Shown here in pieces: positions 48,601 to 60,600 of a stretch of DNA of 64,000 nucleotides. The notes beneath the pieces were generated by a model that saw only the letters and a program-made list of their open reading frames with translations, had not been told where the DNA came from and ran no database searches. Source of the DNA: Cyprinodon diabolis (Eukaryota; Chordata; Actinopteri; Cyprinodontiformes; Cyprinodontidae); contig CM060068.1 in the NCBI GenBank assembly GCA_030533445.1, positions 20,241,510-20,305,509 of the forward strand, read 5' to 3'. The translations under genes were made by a program, and so were the position numbers. Numbering within the stretch: the first letter of the stretch is position 1; every line of letters begins with the position of its first letter.

Positions 48601-51600
48601 ACCTGTGCAAATGTCTATGATCAAGTGTGCCTTTTACCAGTTGTTTTAGGAATAGATAAGGTTAATGTTTTGTTTTAAAATGTTGCAGAGTATCGAGTCC
48701 TTTAAATAGCACCGTTAGATATTTAAATATGAGCTTAAAAGTAAACTCCTCTCAAAGAACAGTTTTATATAGTGTTGTGTCGATGCCATTTTTTGGAGCT
48801 GATACCAATACCCGATACCTGGCTGTGCAGTATTGGCCAATACCGATACCATACCGATACCATCTGTTTGAAATTGATGTGTGTGTGTATATATGAAGAA
48901 CTGCATACTACTTCGATATAAAATAATTGCCATAATTGCTTTGTCAAGCTGCTGCCTACCTTTGTGAAGCAGGAAAAAGACTAATACAAAGTGAATCCAG
49001 TAGAACGTTTTATTGCCTACATGGAATGGGTGACAATAGCTGAATAAACTTCTGGCTCTCAAATTGTTTCGGTGCCCTATTTGTCGGTAGTCGCCGATAC
49101 ATATACCAACATTTTAGTGCTGGATCGGTTCCCCGCCTGATACTGGTATCGGTGCAACACTAGTTTTATATAATTAAACTAGTGTGACTCGTATTATTCT
49201 TTAGACCCTGAAAAATGTGTACAAAGATTATTAAATTAAATTAAGTGATTTATTAGATTTTTTTTATCAGTAATTCATCAAATAATCAAATGTTTCACAC
49301 TGTAAACAGATTTCTAAGTACTGATTTAACCTCAACATAACAGCACATAGAGCCTTAAAAAGTTTTCTCTCTTCTTTTTTCATTTTATATTTACTTCTTT
49401 CTGGCAAAAATCCCTGAAATTCAATTTATGTTATGCTAAAGCTTTAAATCACCTCTCATCTTATTTGGCTTGTCTTTATTTTTTTTTTATGTCAAAAGTT
49501 TTTTTTCCTTTGCAAAAAAGCTTTAAAACAAAATGGCAGCCTGCTTTGTTGTTGCCAACATTTACATCAACTTCTATTTTAGTTTTACGTTAGCTATCTT
49601 TATCAGATCATATTATGTTATTAGTCATATAAAATGTTTTAAGTTGTAACCAAAGACCTAAAGCTGGGAGCAACTAGACCTCTGGTGTTTCTTAATGATA
49701 TTTCATCTCTCTTTTCAAAGGCTACTTCCGTTCTGAGGCCTTTTGCATGAGAGGCAATGTCCTCCAGGAAACAAGAGAACAAGACTAGCCGCCTTCTGAT
49801 TAATCATGTAGGATTTTAGTGTCCTGGAGGACTGAGAATCTAAACCAGTTGAATGAAGTAAAGGTTTCATCTCTTTTACTGAATCCAGTAAATGAATGGC
49901 TCGATTCAATGAAAACAAACCTTTAAAATAAAATCTGCTTCACATAAACAGCATCATGGAGGCCAAATAGGTCAGGGATACGATTGTGGAGATTTAAAAA
50001 GTGTCTAAATCTTTCAATATCTCACAGCCAATGCACCAATTCATGGCTGTTTAGTTAAACTTACAGCAAGAACATTACTCAGTGAGACGTTGCTGAGAAA
50101 TTGCTCTCATTGAGCCCCAGAAAGGCACAATTTGAGAGAAACTGATGACAGCCACTTGTGATACACCACAAATCTGGACTCTGTGGAAGAATAATAAGAG
50201 GAAAGCTCTGTCTGAAAGATGGCCATGGAAAGTAACCTTTTTCAGATTATGAACCATGTAGAGGACACAGTGCTTTGATGAGGATCTTGATCAACAAAAC
50301 TGTGTGTGAACCCAAAAACATCACCCTGAGTACACCATTCCTATGGTGAAACATGGTGGTAGCATCAGCATGTTGTAAGGATATCATTCTTCAGCAGGTA
50401 GAGGGAAGCTGAGAAAGCAGAGTTCTAATGGACTAATGGCGGGTTCACCATCCAAACAAGTTTAGTTTAATTTCAATTCAGTTTATCTATAGAGCACGAA
50501 TTCGCAACACGTCATCTCAAGGAACTTCACAGAGACAATCCAGTCAGATTGTGCAGTCAGAAGTTGAGGGCTATACCAGAATCAAATTTAGTTGGAATTA
50601 AAGCATTTTTGAGCCATTCTCCATCAGTCTGGATTTTTACAGAAGAAGGAAAGCCAACAGCTATAAGAAAAGCCAAAATAAGCCTTTCATTAAATTTCTT
50701 TTTATGAAAAATAAATACACATTTAAAACCAGCCATCATCCACCTATGCTCTATGAATATGCTGGTTTACTACGGTACATGAAGCCAAAGAACACATTGA
50801 AGTGTGTGGTTGTAACATAGAAAAAGTGATATTGAAGTTTAAAGACTAAAATTGTTTTTCTAAAGCACTGTCAATCTAGGCAAGTATTCAGCATTTCAAG
50901 ATTGTTTGCTGTTTTACTTGAACATATTGGGCTCTTAATTCAAATAAACAAGTCAGGCTATATGGGTGAAAGCAGGATTTGGACAAATGAATGTTTCCTC
51001 TTCAAAAGGAATACCAATTAATTATTATTAAAGCAATATTGAACAAAGAAAGATTTCTTTTTCCTCCACAAGGTCACCACTTTACATTATTTTAATACTT
51101 GTGGTAGACTGTGAGCAAGTTACACAAGAGGAGCCATTACCATGAAACAACCAAACAAATCCACATGCCAACTGAATACTTGATGGTTTGAGAGAGGAAA
51201 AGAGAGTGAAGGTTATATACCTTGACAGGCCTGTGACTCAGCTGCTGCAGAAAAAACAAACATAAAAGGGAATATATTTATTGTATGAAAGACAGAATGA
51301 AACTAGATTAAAGTGAAGACATGGAGAGGCTGTATTAAAAGACAGGTTTTAATGTAGAGAGAATTTGTTTTATCAACATCATGCTGACTAATGGCAGATG
51401 GAGGAGCTGTTCCGACGAGGCTTTAAAGACCTCCAGATGTTTATCAATTGCATGTTTTCTCTCACTACAAGCAGGAACTTATCTTTAGTAGCATTACTCC
51501 CATTATAAAAGCAGTCCTGAGCATCAATGCTTGCCTACCAACTGCAACAGTAAATATATTTCCTCCTGCAGACAACCAGGAAGGTTTATAATATTGACAA

Positions 51601-54600
51601 AACCGCTCAATTTAAGATAAAATAATAAAAAGGTGACAAACTCAAATGCAACTGTATTTACCAGTGTCTTTGCATCCATCGCCGATTTTCCACACATGAA
51701 CTGATCTGTCCAATGAGCCAGTCGCCATCAGGCCAAGGGCAGGAGACATAGCAACTGCTGTCAGATATCTGCAGAACAGTGAGAGAGCAGGAAAGTGAAG
51801 GGTGTGTTGGATAAGCTGAAGGTGGCACAGGAAGAGACCATTCTCAGAAATCAGACCCCCCCTACCACAAAAAAAAGAAGAGATGGTCTCAAAACATCCC
51901 TAAATCCTCTCAAACACTTCAAAGCACTTTGGTGGTTCTTACCTGTGGTGCCACATCAATCACATGTGCAGAGAGCAGAAATATACTGTTGCATCACTGC
52001 ACCCAGCATTTCTAGGAGAAACTAATCAAGAAAAAGTCGCACATTTTGATCTGAAACACCAGGGCTTCTTATTCTGGTGCTAAGCTGAGAGCTGCAGAGA
52101 TTGCATCACAGCAGGAGGGTCGGGTAATTTACCTGTCATGTTCCTTCAAGGTGTGGAGCAGGGTACCCAGGCTCTGTAAACAAAGTACAAACTGTTCAGC
52201 TGAATTGTTTTTGGGTCCTTGTTCAATGAGAAGACGCATTTTTGGTTCAGAAGTCCTCCTGTTATCAATGTGAACTGAGGTGGGATAATAAAAATCACAC
52301 TTTTGTGAACATTACTTACTGCATCATATACCGTTACACTTTTATCCACCGATCTGTAATAATTAAAGTAAATAAGGTCACCTCATGATCAAAAGCCCAT
52401 ATGCATGCATTTACATTACAGATTAATCATGTAGGATTAGAAGTTTATAAAAATGCACAAGACAAGAGGAGAATAAGACAGATTAATCTTCAGTATGTTT
52501 GACTTTCAGCCAAAAGCAACAGAGGGAGCCAACAGAAGCTTTTATAATAAAGTAGACTTCTCCTGTGGCTGACAGAGAGAACACCAAGATCTATACACAG
52601 CAGAGGCATCTGCTATTTACTCAGAATAAAGACATAAAATCATTAACGTTTCAATTTTAAAAGGGCATACATAATTTTTACAACTGCTTCTTTTTCAATG
52701 TATTTGGGTTTTTAGTGCATGGCAGTTTTATGTGTTTAAATGTTTGAGATCAAACAGTATGTGAGAATAAAAAGGAAGCATAAGGTTGTACAAAGTAAAC
52801 TACAAAGTATTCAAGAGCCGATAGAGTAACACTTTTAGGAATGGACCACTGAACTTTGGGATTAATGAATGTTAATGGTCATCTACGTATGACATAAAAT
52901 ACTGACAGAAAGTCTGTGGCAAAAAAGTAAAGATTGATGTGATTCTTTATGTGATTTTTCCAATGTGGTTGAGAAAATTAGGAGAAATACCACCCATTAA
53001 ACCGGAACCCCAAAGAGGGGATCTAAAAGCTCTGATTGGCAAGCTGCAGTCTGCCTCTTATGATTAACTTAAGTCTTTGACTCCTTATGCTGGGCATACA
53101 CTGTGCAATGTTCACCCTTTTTGGGCTGATTCTCCAGTCGTGGGAGAATTTCTTTGGTCGGACCGAGTTTCTGCCTTATTGTGCATCCTCCGCCGTGTAG
53201 TATACAGGGTAACAAGGGGCAATTAGCTTCTCACAACCACCTCCCAATCAGGAATTATAAGGTTGGGAGATAATAAAAAATAATAATAAACGTCAGAAAT
53301 TCAGTTGGCCATCGAAAGGTGGTCGTGGATAAATCCTGCTGATGAAGCAGAGCTACGATCCGATTTACCAGAAACTTGCGCACTGTGCATGTGCAAACAA
53401 GGGAGTTCTTCTTCTTGCAGATTGACGAGTCCAACCAGTGCCATCTCTATGCGCTGAGTCAGACGTGTGGGTTTTTTAGACATACAGAGTGAGCATTTAG
53501 ATCTCATCAGAGCGCTGGGCCACACAGTGTAAGGACATACATCGTGAGCTGTGAAATCTTAAATCAAGCAATTTCATCCTACAGTTTGAGTTGTATTTGA
53601 GTACAATGATTGCAAATATCATACAGTGTATACCTGGCCTTAACAGATCATTTGCTTCTGACAACCAAGGTTATTGAAAACTTTTTTTGATGACAAACAA
53701 AACATGAAGTCAGCTAGTGGTCTACTTCAAGCAGTCCTCCCTGCATGATGGCCTCTTGTCTCTTCCTAAAATTGTTAACAAAGTTCTATTTGTTTGTATC
53801 TTTTACAGCAAACCGAATCGCCATTTCATTTTCTATTTTGCTTCTTTTTTTTTTTTCTAGCATCAAATAAGAAAATGATATTCCATGAACCTTGTGATAG
53901 ATGTTTTTAGATGGCGCCTTTACAAGTTAAATATCTTTGTCAATTTTTGGACGTCCATGTCCCGCCTGTTGCTCCTGTTGTTTTAAAGTTTTTTTAAACA
54001 ATGAAATAGTAGGTAGCGATTTACTTATATTTGATGTTATAAAATATGTTAGTTGCCATTTAAACACATTTTTTTCACAGAAATTGATTTTTGTTGGTGT
54101 GACGAGCTTCTCACCCAGAGACAACCATCTCTCCATCCGCAGAGAAAGCACAGGACAGAACTGGAGCCGTTTGACCAGTGAGATTGTAAAGAAGCTTCAT
54201 GATCCAAGCTGAAGGACAACATAAATAAAAAAAAAAAAAAAAGATGAAGAGCTCAAACAAAAAGTTGTTTTCGACTTAAGATGCTAATTATTTGCTGATG
54301 TTGACTTCAATATCTTGTTCCTTTTAATATAGGAACATGTTTAACTTTCCTTTTTGCTGCGACTCTGCCACCTGCTGTTGGGTGACTGGAGGCAAAAAAA
54401 GGTATACTTTTTTGGAATAAAGTAAAAAAATTTTCAACTTTCTCAATTCTTCTTTTCAAACTATTTCAACAAAATAGCTTATGGTATCTATAAGCAATGT
54501 CTTTAAATTGTTTAAATAATCAAAATTATCTGCAAAGTTAGTCAATATTAAACATATCTTCTTTTTTTAGCTTCCCTTAACAATCAAAAAACATTTTATT

Positions 54601-57600
54601 TGCAGGTATTTCTACTTTGGCCTTAGGCATAAGTATGCACAGTTTCCCCTCTATCCGTTGAAACAGAGATCAGCTTCTCTTTAGGCTAGAAGGAGCAGAT
54701 CTCCATTCCAGTCCTCCCTTACCATAAACAGAGTAATATGACTTGGGTATAAAACACATAGAATGGGTGGATGATATCTGCATTCTTTTGTTCACTTCAT
54801 GTTGCAGAGGCATATATTTGAGAATACATTGTTTTATATATGCATGGATCATTTTACACAACCATTTCACAAAATGACATTGTCAAAACAATATTTATGT
54901 AGGTAGGTTTTGTGTACATTGATATATTTTAAGCAGCTATTTATTTTATTGTATGTACTGCATGTAAGGCTAAAATGAATGTATTCAGTAAAATCAAAAT
55001 TGGGGAATTGAAATAAAAAATTAAGTACGTATTGTAAAGCATATACTCTGTCTTGGCTCTTTGGTACAAATACTGCCATTAATGTAGCTTGGAACTCCAC
55101 CTCGTTGATAACGAGGTCTTGAAAAGGCCCAGTTTATCTGCCTTTTTGGGTCTGATGTGTCTCATCTTACTTTTAAGACTCCATGGATTCTTATGAAAGT
55201 ATTCTGGACGATTAACCTTAATGATCGTTCCTGGTTCAAAGGTCTTACAACTAATCATTTATGCACATGGCAGCATGGTATATGCATCTATGCTAAACGC
55301 TAGTGTTCCACACATTTTATTCGACTGAATCTTCCATTAATATGCTTGGATACAGGACTCCAAAGAGCTGGCTTTTTCTAAATCCCTTTCAATTTAGTTT
55401 TATTATTCTTGTTTAAGAAAAGCTCAGCTGAAAGCCATAATCATTTAACTGATAAGAAATAAATGCTTGAAATACATCAATAAGTATGTGTAGTTTCCTT
55501 TTTTTGAAATAAACTAAAAGGGTAACCTACTCTGAGATCCACATGCATGTGAAATAAAAAGTCGATTATGAGGGCTATGTCCAAACATCCTCCCTCATCA
55601 CTATATAGGCCACTATATAGTGATTACACCATTTTAAATGAGTGTCTGAATGTCTGGTGGATGAAAAAAGAGTTGACTCAAAATTTCCCCCAATGCACCT
55701 TGAAAAGTAGTGATCATTGATGGTCTCTAGAAAAGCAGATCAAACCAGATTGCTTTGGATTTATTGTACGTAAATAACAATAAATAACAAGGCACAGGCA
55801 CTGTGCGGGGAGGCGGAGTTACGTGACCAACGGGGAGCCAAAAGTAGTGATCATCTGTCTGAACAGTCAGTTAACCTGGTCACTAAAGTCCACTATATAG
55901 TCTCCAATCTATATAGTGATTGAGGGATTTAGGGTTTATGGTGGCGTTCGGATACAGCCAATATGTATATCGTGCATTTGCCAAGTAATTAACCAAAGTA
56001 CTTAAATATTCAAATTTTGTAGGAAACCATTTGAAAAATATATATTTTTAAACAAATAAGTCAAATAAATCAATACTAAAAGAAAAAAATATATTACATA
56101 TGAGCAAAAATCCTAGTTTCAAACTTTATCTTTAAAATTCTTTGTTTTCTTCTTTGAATCACCGACACTTGAGTCCTGTTTCATAATCATTTTTTATAAA
56201 AGGCAAGACAGTTTCAGGCTTAGTCTCGACTGAGCAGAAGGGTTACGAATCACTGAAACAAAGACAGACGTTTGCTCAACGTCCTTCAACATTCTGCTAT
56301 GGAGACAAGAGGACCGAAAAACAAAAAAAACCCACCATGGACTTGCGTTGCCATGCGGGGCACATCATATTCTTCAGAGAACGACCGTTACCATAGCAAC
56401 ACTTCATAGGAACTAACGCTGTTGCATGCCCAAGCACATAACGAAAATGCACCACATAACCTTATTAAATAACCTATGAAGGACCTGTGAAACCTTCTTG
56501 CTCTCCAAGAGCTTAAACAACAAAGAAAAAACCTGGTGACCTTCCAGAACAAACTCACATGGACACAGATGGATAACAGAGAATCATCCAGCATTGCTGT
56601 ATTTTAGAAGGACGTTTTAATCCATTATTAATGAGTCCATCTCTGATTTAAACCCCATAAAAATGACTGTATTCAGCAGAGAGATATATCAAGGTGTCTC
56701 CTTCTCTTTCCCGGAGAATAGATTAAAGGAGTTCTTAGCTGAGAGTGTATGGAAGGGGAGAGGTCTTGATCTACCTGCTCCTTCAGACTGAGAAACTCTC
56801 CATATTTTCAGCAGGCTGTCTTGACCACAGGAGGCCAATCGAAACTCCACACAGCAGCCCTCTGCAAAGTAAGGAGAAAAAAGCCAGACTTCATGCTTGA
56901 TCAAACCAGAAACAGAAGAAGACAAATATGTTGTGACAGCAAGTTAATACAGAGAACACTAACCAGCGGCATCTTTCAATAAAAATAGAGGTGTTTTGAA
57001 AAGATAAGTTTGCTTGTGGGAAAAAAGCTGGTTTAAAAAAAAAACCCAAAGCATCTACTTAGCTACTCTCCAGAATTTGCTCTGGGAGTAGGTAAACAGG
57101 TGGAACATGAACTGACCTGTAAAATAACATCAGGTTCATTATATGATCATAAAAACAATAGATCTTAAATGTCAACATGCCGCTTAATAAATGTTGGGTT
57201 TTTCTGATGTAAAAATCTTAAAATCAAGAACTTTTTCTTTTTAGAAGTATCTGTGTGGCTCTGTGGAAATAGTGTCTATTGCCTCTAAAACATTTGTCTA
57301 TTCTACTTCCCAGAAGGTCAGCAAATTGATGAGAATGTGTCCCCTATGTGTGACCGCACTGATTCTTCTGTCAGATTTAGTTCTGAACACTGGCCAGGTC
57401 TCAAACAAGTATTCAATTCTTTTTTTTAGAGGAGTGATTTTTGCCTATTTTGATCTATGCTCCAACTCAGAGATGCAATAATCTATAAAATGTTCTTATA
57501 AATTTCAGATTTCCAGAAATAACCCTAATACTATGTTTAAAAAGAATCAAGGTACAAGAACACAGTTTAATCTGCTTTTATACAAATCTAGTTTCTTATG

Positions 57601-60600
57601 TAAAAAAGTGACCACAGTCCATGATACTACCACCACCGTGTTTCATAATGAGAAAGGTGGAATTTCGCTTTAGTACCGGTTAGTTTTCTTTTTTTTAATT
57701 ATCTTAAACCGTTTTAAATTTTGGTCAAGAAGTTCGGGTTTATTTTCATAGACCAAAGGTTTCATTTATTAGGCCGAGAAACATTCTTGCACGACTGGAA
57801 AATCGCCCCGAAAATCGCACAGTGTACGCCGGGCTTAAGATTGAATAAACACAAAACTGGGCCTGAAGCTTGCATATGCTCAGTTCCAAGCAAAAGTTCT
57901 GATCTAAGAAAAACTGTCTTTATGTGGGAATGTGCGCTCCCTTGCGCCAACTCCACCTGATACAGAGGAGTACTCCCACTTTGAAGAGAGGGGACACTAA
58001 GGAAACTAGGTTAGTATTTAGGGAGGCTAAAATTCTTAAGGTATAGGGAAGCCAAATTTTTTCAAGTTTTTTGCAAAAAAACCAAAACATATACAGAGTT
58101 ATTTTTAGCTATGGGCATTAAAAAAAAAATCAACAGCTTTAAAGGATTTGAGCCATCGCCTAAAAAAAACACTACTAACCAAAATCTCTTCAAACAAAAT
58201 AAAATATCTAAAAGGGAGTTACAGTTTCCTGAAGTTAAGAATTGTCATGTAAAGTTTGTAAACAGAGGTTAGGTCCATCACAGCTATAACAATTTTTGTA
58301 CCATCACAACAATTATTTCAAATCCTTCTGTTCAACTGTGATGATCCTTCGAAAAAAAAAAAAAAAAAAAGTATTTTTGGATTATAAAGCTACCAAACAT
58401 AAATTGAATGATTTTTAATAGGATAAATTATCTACAATAAGTTGGGACAAAAAAACTGTACAAAATTAAGTCCAGGCATGGAAACAAATCCTTAAGTCAT
58501 TTTCTTCTTACAGTATTTCTAAAATCCCAGCAGAAGGACTAATTTTCTGCCCATTTTCTTGCCTATTTACCAGTATAATAAAACATTCCCAAATGAGACC
58601 AAAGCTAACTAAAATCTCAAATGGTAAATAAATGTTGAAATAATGAACCTAATCAATTGCAACTCACCAACTTTGAACAGAGGTGCGAAGCTGCAACATG
58701 TGACTCCCAAATCATGAACGTCTTTCTTAGCAAGGAGGAGGCTGATGTGATCGTCCCATAGCTTCAGGTCTCCGTTGGTGCAGCCGGTCACAAACACCTG
58801 ACTGCAGGGAGAGAAGCTGCACGCCAAAATGCTGCCTTCACTTACTGCTGCACATCTGTGGGAGAAAAACATTCATAAAGAGTTTCTGGGGAACCTCAAA
58901 AGACTGAAAATCGGTAAGGACTATGATCAGGGCTACCGTAACAGTGCTCGCATTAAATAAGGAGTTAGGAGGAGGAAGCAGGATGCTTCCTATCACTAGA
59001 TCATTTAATATAGTGACCTCCTCATATTCCTATCTGGCAAAAAAGAGCATATGGATTCCCACAATCCTTTGGAACTGCAGGTTTAGACACAGTCCAACTC
59101 ACTGTGTTAACAAAGATACTTAATTTCCTCATATGTGAATCTGTGTGACACACGCAAATGAACACACCTTCATCTGTTTTTGGTTTTATAATGGAAAGTT
59201 TTAGCTGTTGTCTTCATTTATGCCACCTGCATATTTTTTGGAGGGTTAAAGGCTGTCCTGAAACCCTTTCATACAGTGGCATGCACAGACATATTTCAGG
59301 GCAGGTGCTCAGGTTGAAAAAGGTGCACCTTATACATCGCATGTAGCCACCAACAGCCAAACACCGCCTCATGCTGACGTTTAATGATCTTCCGCAGTCC
59401 AAAGGTAGCAATAATAACAAATCAAATCCACTATTATAAAGCCCAGGATTCCATATCTTTGTTTATTGGGTATATATGACAATCAGCAGATGAACTAATA
59501 TTTACATTTAAATATTACAAATCGTAACTCTATTACCTTATTTGAAGTGTATAATATGTAACAATTTAAGGTTTAAAACTCTCATTCCATTTACAGATCA
59601 CCTCATTTCCATCTTCAGATTAGGGACAAATACAGGTATTTTCAGAAAATTTTACATATTTCCAGGTCTTTTATGCACTTTATGCAGTCCAAGATGTTTG
59701 TCAATAAACACAGAAATTCAAAATGCAACCCCACTCAAACTGAATAAAACTTTATTAAAGTTATTATGAATTGTGACCATTTGGCCTTATGTTTGACCCT
59801 ATTTGCTTGTAAATTAAATGTTCAACAGACAAAAGGTAACAAAAGAGTTAAATAGATGTCATCAGGGGGTACCTGACAAGGACCATTATAGCAAATCAAT
59901 AATAAAATCTATGAGATGCTTTAAATTGACTTTTTTAAATTTAATTAATTAAAGGCATGCATTTTAAACTGTTCCTTGGCACCTGGTAGAGGCCATTAAA
60001 GAAGTTATGCTGCGAACTAACTTATTTACCTGGACGGTTAGCTGGCCCTTCACCAGAGCAAGGCCCTATTGAGGTGGTACTATGTGTCTCATGCAGAAAA
60101 ATTACTAAAATCTAGACTCTGGGTTTTATGGGCTTTTAAATTCATAAATGTATTCTAAGCCAAAAACTAAAAAAGTAAAAAATAAAAAGATTTCATGTGG
60201 GCAATTTTTTGTCCAGAGGTGAAAAAGGGCATGTGCTCTTGCACCACTTAGTATCTATCTGTGCACGTCCCTGGTACCTTTAACCGAGTTCCTATTGACC
60301 CCATGAAAGATTAAGGAATACGAGCTACAATTGGCTGTATTTGTATAGAGCTCTATATGTTTTGGAAAAATGCTTGGTCTCGCTTTAACTGATTAGATCA
60401 GTTTAAAACACCTGAAAGAAGCTTTATGGGTAACTACAGAACACAAGCATAGCTGTATCATTCAGAAAACACTACTTTGTCTGGGAAAATAGGCTAAGTT
60501 TAGTTTATATTTAGGTTAACCTAAACTTAATAAAAGCCACTTGTCTAATGAACATAGGTTTTTACAACTGTCCTAAAATAATGTTGAAAGATAGTATGTT

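Larger units (their letters stand above)
46291..51220 (-). other. wdsub1: wdsub1 intron 8, 4.9 kb
   Basis: Holds a SINE with a nested hAT MITE, a second hAT-like MITE (48040-48605), hAT copy 2 (48770-49162), a Tc1-like relic (about 50030-50460) and a short interspersed repeat (50462-50570). Confidence 0.6.
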
